From Globisporangium splendens (lineage: Eukaryota > Oomycota > Peronosporomycetes > Pythiales > Pythiaceae): a stretch of DNA of 64,000 nt. The number at the start of each line of letters is the position of its first letter. Within the stretch, counting starts at the first letter, position 1. Shown in pieces: positions 32,481 through 43,300 of this stretch. Below the pieces are notes generated by a model, which was not told where the DNA came from, made no database searches, and saw only the letters and a list, made by a program, of their open reading frames with translations. The position numbers and the translations under genes are program-made. The stretch is taken from contig VFIW01000076.1 in assembly GCA_006386115.1 (NCBI GenBank), positions 1 to 64,000 on the forward strand, read 5' to 3'.

Positions 32481-32562
32481 GGATGAACTGAGGGCAGTGG
32501 ATGCGACCCGCGTGCACTGTTACAGTACACGCGGGTCGCATCCATTGTCCTCAGTCCATCCG
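32480..32562. repeat. Hairpin 3 of 3 (37-nt arms)
   Basis: Arms containing GGATGCGACCCGCGTG and CACGCGGGTCGCATCC pair across ~37 bases around a small loop. Of four differences, two become G-U pairs if the plus strand is transcribed. It abuts hairpin 2 directly. Confidence 0.92.
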
Positions 32563-33244
32563 CACATGATACTCGTCCACTTCGTCACCGTCAACACCAA
32601 GTGAGGCACGATTACAGCTTGCCGTGAGTTTCACCTTGCATCGCAATGACGTTTTCTTACTCGCTGAAATAGAGGCTACAACTAAATTTTAGCCACTAGA
32701 ATGCAAAAGAATGGGGGACTGGAATGCAGAGTGATGTTCTTTCCAAATGGGAGGGGCGATGCGTTTCCGTTTTCGAACTCAAACCATCTTCTCTGTAGTC
32801 TACTCCATTTCCAATAAAGTACAGCGGTGCATAATAACTTTATAAAGTACAGTTTCAAGGTGTCTGACATTGACCAGTTAATTTAGTCACTATTGACTAC
32901 GCACATATTTATAATTTATACAAGGTTATTAGGTGTCATTTTATGACTACAGACAGATCAGTCTGCAGAAAGGGCGAATGCGAGGTGCAGGCGTGCACTC
33001 CCTACTACCCTGACTAACGACGGAAACCCGCACTCACTCGGAATTTTGGCCGACAACACGCAGGTGACGGCGGCGCTTTCTCGCGGTACGAGACGAGACG
33101 AGACGAGAGCGAACGCGGGGGGAAGCTGCTGGCGGTTGTTCAAGCCAAGACGGAAGAGAGAAACGAGTTTCGCATTACCCAAAGAGAAAGCGGGGGCTCA
33201 CGAGACGAAGCAAGTGAGAGAGAAAGGGCTGAAGGTACGACGCG

Positions 33245-36200
33245 ATGTGGCTGTTCGCGGGCGTGTGCTTTGCGATCTCGACGCCGTGGTTCCGCACGCT
33301 GCTCGAGACGCTTTTCGCGGAGCTGACGATCATTTTTTTCAACTTCATCTCGGTCGTCGCGATCGCGTTGGTGGGCGTGTTCATCGCCGCTGTTGCGATG
33401 TCGTGCAAGTCGTATGTGCGTGAAGTCAAGATTCAAGTGGACGCAGAAAACAAGGAAGAAGAAAACGAAGAGAAGAAGAGCGTTGTGAACTCGGCGATGC
33501 AGTTTTGCCCAAGAAGCGAGATTCCAATGATGCGTGAGGCGCAAACGGTTGCGAAGAAGCACTCGGCTTCGCAAGCGTCGAGTTTCGTGACGGGAAACTC
33601 GTTGATGAAGACGCTTTTCTTTGCATCAACGATGTTGCCTCTCACCATGGTTGTCGGCGCTGGTCACGCGGGCAAGACGCTGACTACGTCGCGTCATCTC
33701 CAGACCAACACGACCACCTACAAGGTTCCGTTTACGTTGGCCGACAATCCTACTGCACTGGAAGCTATCAACAAGAAGCTCACGATGTGCAAGTACTCCA
33801 AGGTCAAGGAATGCATCGACGACGCCAAGACAATGGAAGAGTTCGGTATCTACAAGAGACAGCCAGGTTACTGCTCGGCATTGGACTCAGCTTATGTGAA
33901 CGTCAGTGCCAACGCTGCTGTTCCTAATCGGTATACGCCAACCTCAGTTGAAGATGCTTACAAAGCCGGGTTTACAAACAAGTTTTCCGAGTGGTCGGCG
34001 ACAAACCAGGTCCAATTCCAAGTGGACTGCCCTTTCCTGTACAACGAAACGATTGCCACGGGTGGCGATTACTTGTGCTGCACGGAGAACCAGTACTCAG
34101 GCTTGAAGACCCAAGTACGTCAGATCCCTGGTCTGTGTAAGTCATGCAAGGAGAACTTGCGCAACATCTTTTGCCAGATGACGTGCAGTCCAAACAACAG
34201 CATGTTCTTCGACATTGATCAAGTTCGCATCATGCCTGGCGACGATGAACACCCTGGTGCTGTTTTCCCTGCTATTGAAGAGGCTACGTACTACGTTGGT
34301 ACCGACTGGGTCCGTGACATCTACGACTACTGTGAGAAGGACAGTAGCTTCTCGCTGCTCTGTAACCCGAAGCAAAACTGTACGGATGGTTTTGGGTTGA
34401 TGGAGTTTATGGGCTCGTACAAGTTCAACACAATCGGATCGCCGCTTCAGATCAACTTGAAGACTATTCCTCAAGTCTCAGCAAATGAGCAGAAGGACCT
34501 TTTTTGCGCGTGTGGTGCCACGAATTTGACAGGGTGCATTTCGCCGATGGACACTCATCTGACGTCCTGTGTCGGCGTCTGCGGCTCTCTCTGTGCGGTG
34601 GACGCGAATGACAAGCGTACTTTCCATCCGGCTTGCTATGGTACTAATTTCGCTGCGACTGGATCAAGCAATGCGTCTACGGCTGTCGACTCAAAGTGGG
34701 ATCCTTTGATGGCGTACATGGCAGCCAACCTGGTGGAAACTGACTTCGACGTGCTCAACTACTTTTTGGCGATGGTCGGCGGAGTGATTGGTTTTGTACT
34801 CATCATGGGATTCCTCTACATCACTTGCCGGAAGAAAAAATACGGTGACGTGCCGAGCGCAGAAGCAACACGTCCAGGTCCTTTTGTCGCCAGCGCCACC
34901 GCTGAACAAAGCCGACTGAGCACTGTTGACGAGTTCGTGTCTCTGCAAATGAAGCGCTGGGGGACTTTCCTGTCTTCAGGCAACAACCCGTTGAAGGTCA
35001 TTGGAGTCGTGTTGATTATCGTCATTGTGTGCTCGATTGGGTTGAGTAAGATTGAAGTGGAAACCGATCCAGTGAAGCTGTGGGTTTCTGAGTCAAGTCG
35101 CCCATACAAAGAACGTGATCGTTACGGCGAGCTCTTCATGCCTTTTTACCGATCCCAGCAAACCATTTTGGTACCAAAGGATGATGGAAACATCAGTCGT
35201 GTGGAGTATCTGAAAGAGTCGATCCGTTTGCAAGAGATGGTTGCTGCTGTTACTTACGGACCTGCGGATGCCACTTTCCCTGAACGCGTGACGCTTGATG
35301 ACATTTGCTGGAAGGTGACCGGTACTTCGTGCACAGTTAACTCGATCACGCAGTACTTCCAGAACCGAATGGATCACTTCGAGTTTTATGAGAAATATGG
35401 TCTGGCACTGGATCATTTCAGTCAGTGCATGTACTCTCCATCCAACTCGGATGTTGCGACTTGCAGCGCGTTGGCGAACAAGTTGACAGCTGGAGACTCC
35501 ATCCCAACCAGTATGAGTGATTGCCCATGCTTGGCCGGATTTGGTGCGCCGATGAATCTCTACAACACGTATTTGGGTGGATTTCCGTATGGCGCGGACA
35601 AAAACACCACTCTGTTTTTGCAGTCGAAGGCAATCGTCTCCACGGCCTTGGTGTACAACTACTACGACGCCTCGCTGAATGATCCTGCGATTCTCTGGGA
35701 ACGTGAGTTCATTAAATTGCTCAAGGCAGAGTCGAAGCGCAACCAGCTGTTCACGATCTACTTCATGGCGGAAACCTCTGTGCAAGACGAAATCAAGGTT
35801 GAATCGAACGGTGATATGTTACCGGTGGTGCTGAGCTACACTTTGATGATTATCTACGTTTCGCTTGGTATCAATCGCTGGTCATACAGAAAGAGTTTCT
35901 TTCAGACGTCGAAGATTTCTGTCGGCTTCCTTGGTGTTGTATGCATTATGCTTGCGGTCGCCAGTACGATTGGTATTTTCATGTGGGCTGGAGTGAAACT
36001 GCAGCTGGTCATCATGGAAGTGGTGCCATTCTTGACGCTCGCGATTGGTGTCGACAACATCTTCTTGCTTGTGCATGCTGTCAGCCACAAGCAGGATGAA
36101 CTAAGACAGGAGCAGCCAGCTCTCTTTGTTGGTCTTGAACAAGATCCGGCTGCTGCAAAAGAAGTTGCGAGTATTGTGGTGTCCGAAGGACTTGGCTATA

Positions 36201-38083
36201 TCGGTCCAAGTATCTTCATGGCTTCTCTGGCTGAATCCATCGCATTTGCATTCGGTTGCATTTCTCCGATGCCGGCTGTTTTGTGGTTCGCAGCGTTTGC
36301 TTGCGTTGCTGTCGCGATCAACTTCTGCTTGCAAATGACTCTTCTGATGTCTGTCATGACTTTGGACAAGCGACGCGAGCTGAGTGGCAAATACGATTTG
36401 ATTTGCTGGAAGCGAGCATCTGCACCAGCGTGGACCCAACCAGAAGCTAGCGAAGAGCAGATTTTGGTGCAGCCGAAGACACCTGAAGGCGATGACGCTC
36501 ATGTACAAGCTGGGAGCTCCACTCTGAACGCTGTTCATATCTTTGACTGGTGTGTTGATGCCTACGCGTGGTTTTTGTCGCTTCGAGTGGTGAAGCTGCT
36601 TGTGCTCTTGGTGTTCCTGTTTTGTACTCTCATCTCAATCTCGGGTATTGAAAAACTCAAGCACGGTCTTCCGCAAGCTGAGTCGATGCCGTCGAATTCG
36701 TATTTGACGGATTATTTCAACGCGCTCGATGCATATTTGGCGACGGGTGCGCCAGTTTACTTCGTCGTTGAGGGCGGATACGGGCGGAACCCTGAGGTTT
36801 TCGATTTGAACGATGCAACTGTCCAGACCAAGTTCTGTAAATCCAAGGATTTCTGCGATGAATTTGCGATTCCGAAAATTATCGATGCGCTTGCCAATGA
36901 CGGTAACCGTAACATCACCCACTTCAGCGAAGGCACGACGTACTCATGGATGGATGACTTCTGGGGCTTTGTGAGTCCTGATAGTGAGTGCTGCCGTGTC
37001 GACAGCAACAACGCGTACCTGCCGATTTTGAAGGACAACGCAACCTACACTGCTGCCCGCCCGAACTACCCAACATGCCTCGCTGCCAAGTCTACTGTTC
37101 CTCCCGTGCCGAAGGAGTCATTTATGTCGCTGTTTAGCATGTTCTCGACCGCCAGTGCTGGTACGATGTGCTCATATGGTGGTGGATCGATTTACCGCGG
37201 GCAATTCAGTGTGGACGACAAGCCGATCCCAGTCGTGACCAGCAGCACGCCGCAAATCGTGCTCAACAAAACGAGCTACGGCAACCAGATTACCTCCTTT
37301 TCGTACATGGTGGTGTCGACGGCGAACCCGACCCAGCAGCATTTCATTGACGCTTACGCGCAGGCGAGACGTGCTGCAGAGTGGATCAGTGAGAAGACTG
37401 GCATTGATGTGTGGGTTTTCTCCCTCACGTATGTTTTCTTTGACCAGTACCTGACGGTGGTGCGCGATACGTATTTGCTTGTGGGTCTTGCGCTGGCAGC
37501 GATCTTCGTGATCCATGCCATCTACTTTGGCGGTCTCTTTTACCCGCTTGTGGTTGCGTTGGCGGCTGCGAACATTGTGATCCAAGTCATGGGGCTGATG
37601 CGTCCAAATGATATTTTGCTGAATGGTCTCTCGATGGTGAACCTGATCATTGCTGCGGGTATCGGTGTCGAATTCTGTGGTCACTACGTGCGAATGTTCG
37701 CAAAGGCGCGTGGTACGGGCGATGAGCGCGCGAAGACTGCGTTGAAGAAGGTGCTGGTGTCCGTGCTGTTCGGTATTACAATCACGAAGATTGTTGGGCT
37801 GAGTGCGCTGACATTGGCTGACTCGCGTATTTTCAAGAAGTACTACTTCCGGATGTACATGATGGTGGTGATGTGCGGTGTGCTGAACGGTATGCTGCTG
37901 TTGCCTGTGCTGCTGAGTGTGTTCGTGGATGTGAAGCAGTTTTTCCTGCAGAAGCGTCAACAGAAGAACGAGGGTGGGGACTACGAAGCTAGCGAGAGTC
38001 CGGCGTTTCAAGGCGCGGAGAGTGTGAAGTTGGCGTCGCCAGCAGGGGGCTCGGGTGCTACACGTCACTCCAACAGCGACTAA
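33245..38083 (+). CDS. NPC1: Niemann-Pick C1-type sterol transporter with N-terminal extension (1612 aa)
   Basis: One long exon. Residues ~150-480 form the Cys-rich luminal NPC1 N-terminal domain (YLCCTENQYSGLK, FCQMTCSPNNSMFF). A TM follows, then middle luminal domain, the sterol-sensing domain (~858-1050, including VVPFLTLAIGVDNIFLLVHA), the Cys-rich luminal loop, and the last membrane bundle (MVNLIIAAGIGVEFCGHYVR). RND-superfamily fold; in other eukaryotes it moves sterol out of late endosomes/lysosomes. Oddly, ~120 residues precede a typical signal peptide (MKTLFFASTMLPLTMVVGAG, Met121 at 33605): they hold a membrane segment (IIFFNFISVVAIALVGVFIA) and a Glu/Lys-rich linker. Translation may truly start at 33605, or the extension may be real. 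Confidence 0.95.
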   Translation: MWLFAGVCFAISTPWFRTLLETLFAELTIIFFNFISVVAIALVGVFIAAVAMSCKSYVREVKIQVDAENKEEENEEKKSVVNSAMQFCPRSEIPMMREAQTVAKKHSASQASSFVTGNSLMKTLFFASTMLPLTMVVGAGHAGKTLTTSRHLQTNTTTYKVPFTLADNPTALEAINKKLTMCKYSKVKECIDDAKTMEEFGIYKRQPGYCSALDSAYVNVSANAAVPNRYTPTSVEDAYKAGFTNKFSEWSATNQVQFQVDCPFLYNETIATGGDYLCCTENQYSGLKTQVRQIPGLCKSCKENLRNIFCQMTCSPNNSMFFDIDQVRIMPGDDEHPGAVFPAIEEATYYVGTDWVRDIYDYCEKDSSFSLLCNPKQNCTDGFGLMEFMGSYKFNTIGSPLQINLKTIPQVSANEQKDLFCACGATNLTGCISPMDTHLTSCVGVCGSLCAVDANDKRTFHPACYGTNFAATGSSNASTAVDSKWDPLMAYMAANLVETDFDVLNYFLAMVGGVIGFVLIMGFLYITCRKKKYGDVPSAEATRPGPFVASATAEQSRLSTVDEFVSLQMKRWGTFLSSGNNPLKVIGVVLIIVIVCSIGLSKIEVETDPVKLWVSESSRPYKERDRYGELFMPFYRSQQTILVPKDDGNISRVEYLKESIRLQEMVAAVTYGPADATFPERVTLDDICWKVTGTSCTVNSITQYFQNRMDHFEFYEKYGLALDHFSQCMYSPSNSDVATCSALANKLTAGDSIPTSMSDCPCLAGFGAPMNLYNTYLGGFPYGADKNTTLFLQSKAIVSTALVYNYYDASLNDPAILWEREFIKLLKAESKRNQLFTIYFMAETSVQDEIKVESNGDMLPVVLSYTLMIIYVSLGINRWSYRKSFFQTSKISVGFLGVVCIMLAVASTIGIFMWAGVKLQLVIMEVVPFLTLAIGVDNIFLLVHAVSHKQDELRQEQPALFVGLEQDPAAAKEVASIVVSEGLGYIGPSIFMASLAESIAFAFGCISPMPAVLWFAAFACVAVAINFCLQMTLLMSVMTLDKRRELSGKYDLICWKRASAPAWTQPEASEEQILVQPKTPEGDDAHVQAGSSTLNAVHIFDWCVDAYAWFLSLRVVKLLVLLVFLFCTLISISGIEKLKHGLPQAESMPSNSYLTDYFNALDAYLATGAPVYFVVEGGYGRNPEVFDLNDATVQTKFCKSKDFCDEFAIPKIIDALANDGNRNITHFSEGTTYSWMDDFWGFVSPDSECCRVDSNNAYLPILKDNATYTAARPNYPTCLAAKSTVPPVPKESFMSLFSMFSTASAGTMCSYGGGSIYRGQFSVDDKPIPVVTSSTPQIVLNKTSYGNQITSFSYMVVSTANPTQQHFIDAYAQARRAAEWISEKTGIDVWVFSLTYVFFDQYLTVVRDTYLLVGLALAAIFVIHAIYFGGLFYPLVVALAAANIVIQVMGLMRPNDILLNGLSMVNLIIAAGIGVEFCGHYVRMFAKARGTGDERAKTALKKVLVSVLFGITITKIVGLSALTLADSRIFKKYYFRMYMMVVMCGVLNGMLLLPVLLSVFVDVKQFFLQKRQQKNEGGDYEASESPAFQGAESVKLASPAGGSGATRHSNSD

Positions 38084-38414
38084 ATGCAAGCTACCGACCA
38101 ACACGTAAGAACTGGATCATTTAACTGCCTGGATATGTATGCATATGACGACCACCACCTGCTCGCCCAGTCACCCACCCGCGCACGCAGATGTGAAGGA
38201 AGAAGCGCGATATATATATTTCGAAATTGCACAGGGACGGAAAGCAAACACCACAAAGAAAAAGGAATCGAGAGGTAGGACGAATGAAGAAAAGGCATGA
38301 AATCAGCGAAATCACGAAATGAAGATTATCGATTTCACTATGCCTTCGCACGCCGGTACTATTTTCTCTGCCATGAAATTATTGTCTCTATTCTTTTTCA
38401 GCTGCAGCGAGTAC
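38084..38414. other. Convergent 3' flanks (NPC1 and lipase)
   Basis: About 330 bases between two converging stop codons. It must hold both 3' UTRs; no other feature seen. Confidence 0.6.
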
Positions 38415-39821
38415 TTATTCCTTAGCCGCGTCCAGCTCCAGGATCTCAGGAAATAACGACACGGTCGATGCGTACGATCCGCGCAAGAACGCAACCGACA
38501 ATTGGCTCATGGTGTGCAGCGCGTACGCTGGGTCAATTTTGCCCGACAACTTCATGACGCGATTCACGAGCGGCGAGAAAACCGGCAAGTCACAGAAATT
38601 GTTGTGGCGTGACCCGAGCAGGACCGTGAGCTTCGTGTCGGCGTGGGTGCAGCCCTTCGTGTGCACCTTCATGTCGACGAGATTCGGGTTCCAGTGGTAG
38701 AAATGCTCCGACATGAGGTGAAACACTGGGGCGCGCGAGCCGAGTCCGTTCTTCACATCCACATCGATTGGCTCCATCCAGGTGTCGAAGAGCACCACGG
38801 CGCGCACGCGCTCGTCGAGGTGTGCGGTCGTCAACGCCGTCGCACCTCCAAACGAGTGGCCGATGACAGTCACGTTGTCCATGTCGGCGAGCTCGAATAA
38901 GTTTCCGACTTCGTGCTTGTTGTGTTCGTGGGTGATCGCGTCCAAAACACGACGCACTTCTTGCACACGTTGACGCAATTGTCCATTGCGGAAGCGGAAT
39001 CCAGCGCCGTTAATATTGTCGCGAACATCCGGCGTGATCTTTTGGTAATACGCGATGCGGTTGTCTTCGAGACGGGTCACGCTTGCCGATCCGTCGCAGT
39101 GATTCACAGACACGACGATGTATCCCTCACTCGCGAGTTGCTGCGTGATCGCCGAGTAAACATCAAAGCAGCCGCCGAGTCCATGACTGAAAATCGCAAC
39201 CGGCCATTTCTTCGTGCTTGTCGTTGCTGCATCCTCTGGAGCAGCCAGCGGTGCATATGGCACGGCCGCCAAGTACCCGTTCTGCAGGCAACCAAAGACC
39301 CACTGCGGCACGCCGCTGAAAATGCTCATACCCTTGGACAGATGCTCTCCATGGTGCAGCAGCTTTGCGCGCTTGGATGCCGGGAGCGTCGATGCCGTTT
39401 TCGCGGACGGGTAGAACACGCGGCACTCGATACCGCCGTACCGCCCCGTGCGCACACCGACAGTCTTGAACTCGCCATGCAGCTCCGAGAAATCTGGCCA
39501 CGGGAACACAGCCACAAGCACAATCGCACTCACGACACCGACCATCGAAGCCTTGTACAATACACCTGCTAACAGCGCTCGAATGGGTTCGCGCACCACG
39601 AACTTGGCAACGTACGCCAGCATGGCGAGGTACAGCGGCGTGAGCTCGCGACGCGTGTGGTGGAAGAGCATGAACACGCCGGTGAGCAGCGCGAGTGCGA
39701 GCTGCGCGATCACGTACTGCTTTGTGGTCGCGAACTGCTGCTGGAAGTACTCGACGGCGAGCACACCTGCGGATGCCGCGAGCCCCGCATACTCCAGCAG
39801 GCGATAGCGCAGGATTGTCAT
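38415..39821 (-). CDS. PAF acetylhydrolase-like (group VII PLA2) serine hydrolase (468 aa)
   Basis: Single exon; start at MTILRYRLLEYAG. The first ~130 residues hold four or so hydrophobic helices (QLALALLTGVFMLF, VSAIVLVAVFPW), so this is a membrane-anchored form. The alpha/beta-hydrolase part has oxyanion/entry motif FSHGLGGCFDVYSAI, nucleophile elbow GHSFGG, acid Asp in LFDTWMEPID, and His in GSRHNNFCD, matching plasma/intracellular type II PAF-acetylhydrolases, which cleave short or oxidised sn-2 acyl chains from phospholipids. The membrane-helix N-terminus differs from the secreted animal enzyme. Convergent with NPC1. Confidence 0.88.
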   Translation of the reverse strand: MTILRYRLLEYAGLAASAGVLAVEYFQQQFATTKQYVIAQLALALLTGVFMLFHHTRRELTPLYLAMLAYVAKFVVREPIRALLAGVLYKASMVGVVSAIVLVAVFPWPDFSELHGEFKTVGVRTGRYGGIECRVFYPSAKTASTLPASKRAKLLHHGEHLSKGMSIFSGVPQWVFGCLQNGYLAAVPYAPLAAPEDAATTSTKKWPVAIFSHGLGGCFDVYSAITQQLASEGYIVVSVNHCDGSASVTRLEDNRIAYYQKITPDVRDNINGAGFRFRNGQLRQRVQEVRRVLDAITHEHNKHEVGNLFELADMDNVTVIGHSFGGATALTTAHLDERVRAVVLFDTWMEPIDVDVKNGLGSRAPVFHLMSEHFYHWNPNLVDMKVHTKGCTHADTKLTVLLGSRHNNFCDLPVFSPLVNRVMKLSGKIDPAYALHTMSQLSVAFLRGSYASTVSLFPEILELDAAKE

Positions 39822-40392
39822 GGCGTTCGCTGATTTTCGCTCGGTCGAATGGATTATGAGGAGGGTGCTGTGAGGGATGTATGTAGTGCGGTAGTCAAAA
39901 TGTTTGTACAAAAGTGTTTACGCATTCAGGAATGTCTCAATCGAGAAAGGGATAGTCCAATTGCTGGAAGTAGAATGCTTTTTTGACCCACTATCGTCAA
40001 AACTACTCAGTGGCAAGCAATCATAACTCATAAAATTGTATTGGTTTGTCATTTCGGCGGGGAAGAATCAACCAACTCCAAAATTGTCTTCAATGATTGC
40101 AGTATTGTTCTCCCACGTTTTCTGCTGCACCAGCTGGTTTGCAATTTTCTCCTCGCGAAAACGCGTCTGACTTTACACGCTGGCAAACAGAGGTTCAAAC
40201 TTATATCACACAACGCAGGATCCACAGTACTCCTCCCGGTTCTTTCAAGTGGCTCTTCCGAAGCAGCAACAGGCATTCCTGACGATGATTTCGCCATAAA
40301 CGCCCGAGAGCAGAGGCGTCGCATCGCGTCCATTTCCGCATAGAGACAGAGAGAGCGCGCGCGACAACTGCGCCCTCACTGCACAAAACGAG
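39822..40392. other. Divergent intergenic region
   Basis: About 570 bases between the lipase start (minus) and the next gene (plus). Should carry both promoters; no specific site that I can support. Confidence 0.55.
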
Positions 40393-43300
40393 ATGACGCA
40401 GGTGCCGCCGCTCTTCGCCAACGCGCTGCGCTACGCACCGGGCGACCAAGTGCGCACGCCCTTCGGCTCGGGCGTCGTGCGCTCGCTCAGGTGCGTTCCG
40501 TGCTCTCTCTATATGTGTATATGTGCGTGTATCTATATCACTGCATGCCTCTGTGTGGCTGACGATAAAGACGCGATGTGATTTAACGTATATGGTATGA
40601 TTTATGTATGGTGTGGCAGCGACCAGAAAGCACATGTGGAAGTGGAGTTGGCATTTGGCGCCACGCTCTACGCTCGCGTAAGTATAACCTTTTCTTTCAT
40701 GTGTATATGTGCATAAAGCGTTATTTGCTGGATGCTGATGGAGAATGCGATTATATTATTGTAGCGTGGCTGCCTGTTGCCGGAGTTTCGGATGCTCGAG
40801 TGCGGCGAGATCCCCAAAGATACCCACGTTGTGTGTTTATTTGCACAATCCGAGAAAGAAGAAGAATGCGATACAACTGCCAGTGTGCAGTCCTTCCAGT
40901 GCGTATTGCTGCTGCTTTTGTACTCACCCATTCGAAAATGGACGCAACGTATTGACAGGATGTTATGTGTGTCTGGCCGTGTTATACAGCGTTCGAGAAC
41001 AGAAATACCAAGTTGTGTGGCGTGGGTCAACCCAACAAGTGCTCAAAACGCGGTTATGCGAGGTACGTAAGCACATATTTGCATCTACGACAAAATGCCG
41101 TTGTTGCCCTAACGGCCGCTCATTCCACCTGAATGTTGTGTGCGTATGTGGATATATGTGCAGAAACACGAGCTCCGACTGGCGCCGCGCACCCGCGTGC
41201 GCACAAAACTTGGCCTTGGTGTCATCCTAGAGTATAGGTATGTGGCCGTTTGAAGCTGCCTTTGCCAAGGCGAATGCCTGTGTTAGTGGTGCTGACTTGG
41301 GTGTTTTGTACCCTCTTCTACTCCGCTTTTGCAGAAAAGCAAGTGATTCATATGCCGTGAAGCTCGATTTCGGGGGCATCGGGTACATTGTGGTACGTGC
41401 AGAGCCTTTGGTTTCTCTTATCCTGCGAGCGTGTTGTTAACTTTCGGCCTTCCTCCAACTCCTTATCTCTCCGACCCGACTCAGCCTCAGGACGTGTCGT
41501 GTGTGGACTTGCGGCTGCTGGAGAAAGTGCCAAAGCCGTTGTCGGCCGAGCAGATCGTGACCCAGTTTGAAGGTCGCGTGACGCTGGAAGACGCCAAAGT
41601 GCTGAGTGAGAAAGCACACGAAACGTACCGTCGCGTGCAGCGGTTCTGTGAGCAGCACGCTGAGACGATCTCGTTCCTCTCCACGAACGCGACCTACGGC
41701 GACCAGTACTCGAAAGCGCTCGGCTCGCTCTTCGACCCATCGCTCGCCGAGGCAAAAGATCGCATCAAGGCTGCAGGCACGAACGAGCTCGAGAAGCTCA
41801 AACAGATGGCATTTTCCGCCAAGAAGACGCTCGAGAGTGAGCTGCTCGATGGGAAAGACTCGTCGGCATTCTTCGCACAGGCTGCGAAAGTGCTCAGTCA
41901 GCTGAAAAACAGCTCTGAAATCAAGGATCTCAGCGATACACTGCGCTCAAAAGCGAACGACGAACTTGAACTCGCCAAGAAAAAGATGCAGATTGAGTCG
42001 AACTCGCCCCAGGGTCAACGACTCGTGCTCTCACAGGTGCTGCAGGCGCTCGAGTCCAAAGTGAACGCGCAGAAGCCAAAGATTGAGAAGATCAAGGGTT
42101 CCCTGGACCAGGATACCCTGCAAAGTGAGCTCCTTACGAAACTACAGCAGCACGAGGCTGATTTTCTCAAGGCGCAGGAGGCCATCGCGCATTTGGAGAA
42201 GCTCGCGAGCGCCAAGATGGGTGTCACGTCGCTCACGTCGATGGATCCAAGTCAATTGATTGCGAAAGCCGAAGAGCTGCTACCGCAAGTGTCAAAGCGA
42301 GCAGGCGTGTTTATGGAGTCGACTGAGAAATATCTAGCGCAAATGCAGCAGACGTCGCAGGGGCAGACGCTGTTGAAGAAAGCTAAGCAGCTCGTGCAGT
42401 CGGTGGACAACCCGGATGCGTTCTGTGGCAATGTCACGAAAGCGATCGCCGATGTGAAACTGGACAAACTCGCGGAATGGGGGAACACACTGACGACGAA
42501 CCGCGAAAAGCGCCAGGAGTTTGTGAACCAAGTGAAAGACCATTGCCTCGACTTTTTCATGTCGGTGCTGCCGTCGATCAAGATCGACACGATCTCGGGC
42601 ATCGAGGAAGGTATCGAGTACTCGATGTCGAACCTCGACCTCTCGAACTTTCGTGTGCGCAAAGAGCGCGTCAAGGTCCGCATGGGCACCGTCGCGGACG
42701 AAGAGTTGTTCACGGTGCGTGCAACCCACTTGACGGCGTTGCTCAAGGGCTTCCAGTGGACGTTTGCGCAGAAGTACTTCCCATACTTGAACGGTGGCGG
42801 GCTCGCCGATGCCGAATTGACAGGCGGCATGATCTCATTGGGGTTCAAAGCCGAGAAAATGATTGTGAACAAGGTCACGGGCGAGGTTCGTCCCACTTTG
42901 GTGCTCAATTCCATGGAAATCGAGATCAAACAGGAGCTCAAGATCACGGTGCAGGGCAGTTGGTTCAGCGCCGTGTACAATCTGCTCGCATCCGTGTTTG
43001 CGGAACTCATTCGCGAGTACTTGGCCAAGACTATGGAGAGCAAACTGCTCGGACACATGATCAAGCTCCTGAAGACGCTGAACGACCAGATGGACGAGTA
43101 CTGGCCGTTGATCTTCCAGCTATTGGACATCCGCGTCGACGATTTGCCGTCGGCGAGTCCATGGCGCGGTGCGAAAGAAGTCGACATTCAACCAAATCAA
43201 GTCGAGTGCACATTCGAGGACCGCTCTATGGTGCCATTCACATTTGCCAAGGGCGTGCTCCACAAGCACGTCACCATCACGAGTCGCATCGCCGATGTTG

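Larger units (their letters stand above)
31345..33244. other. Gene-poor 1.9-kb region with foldback hairpins
   Basis: No supported gene. The left part is AT-rich; the middle (about 31850-32220) has a minus-strand open stretch with no family resemblance; three adjacent hairpins lie at 32382-32562; the right end is the promoter of NPC1. Confidence 0.6.
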
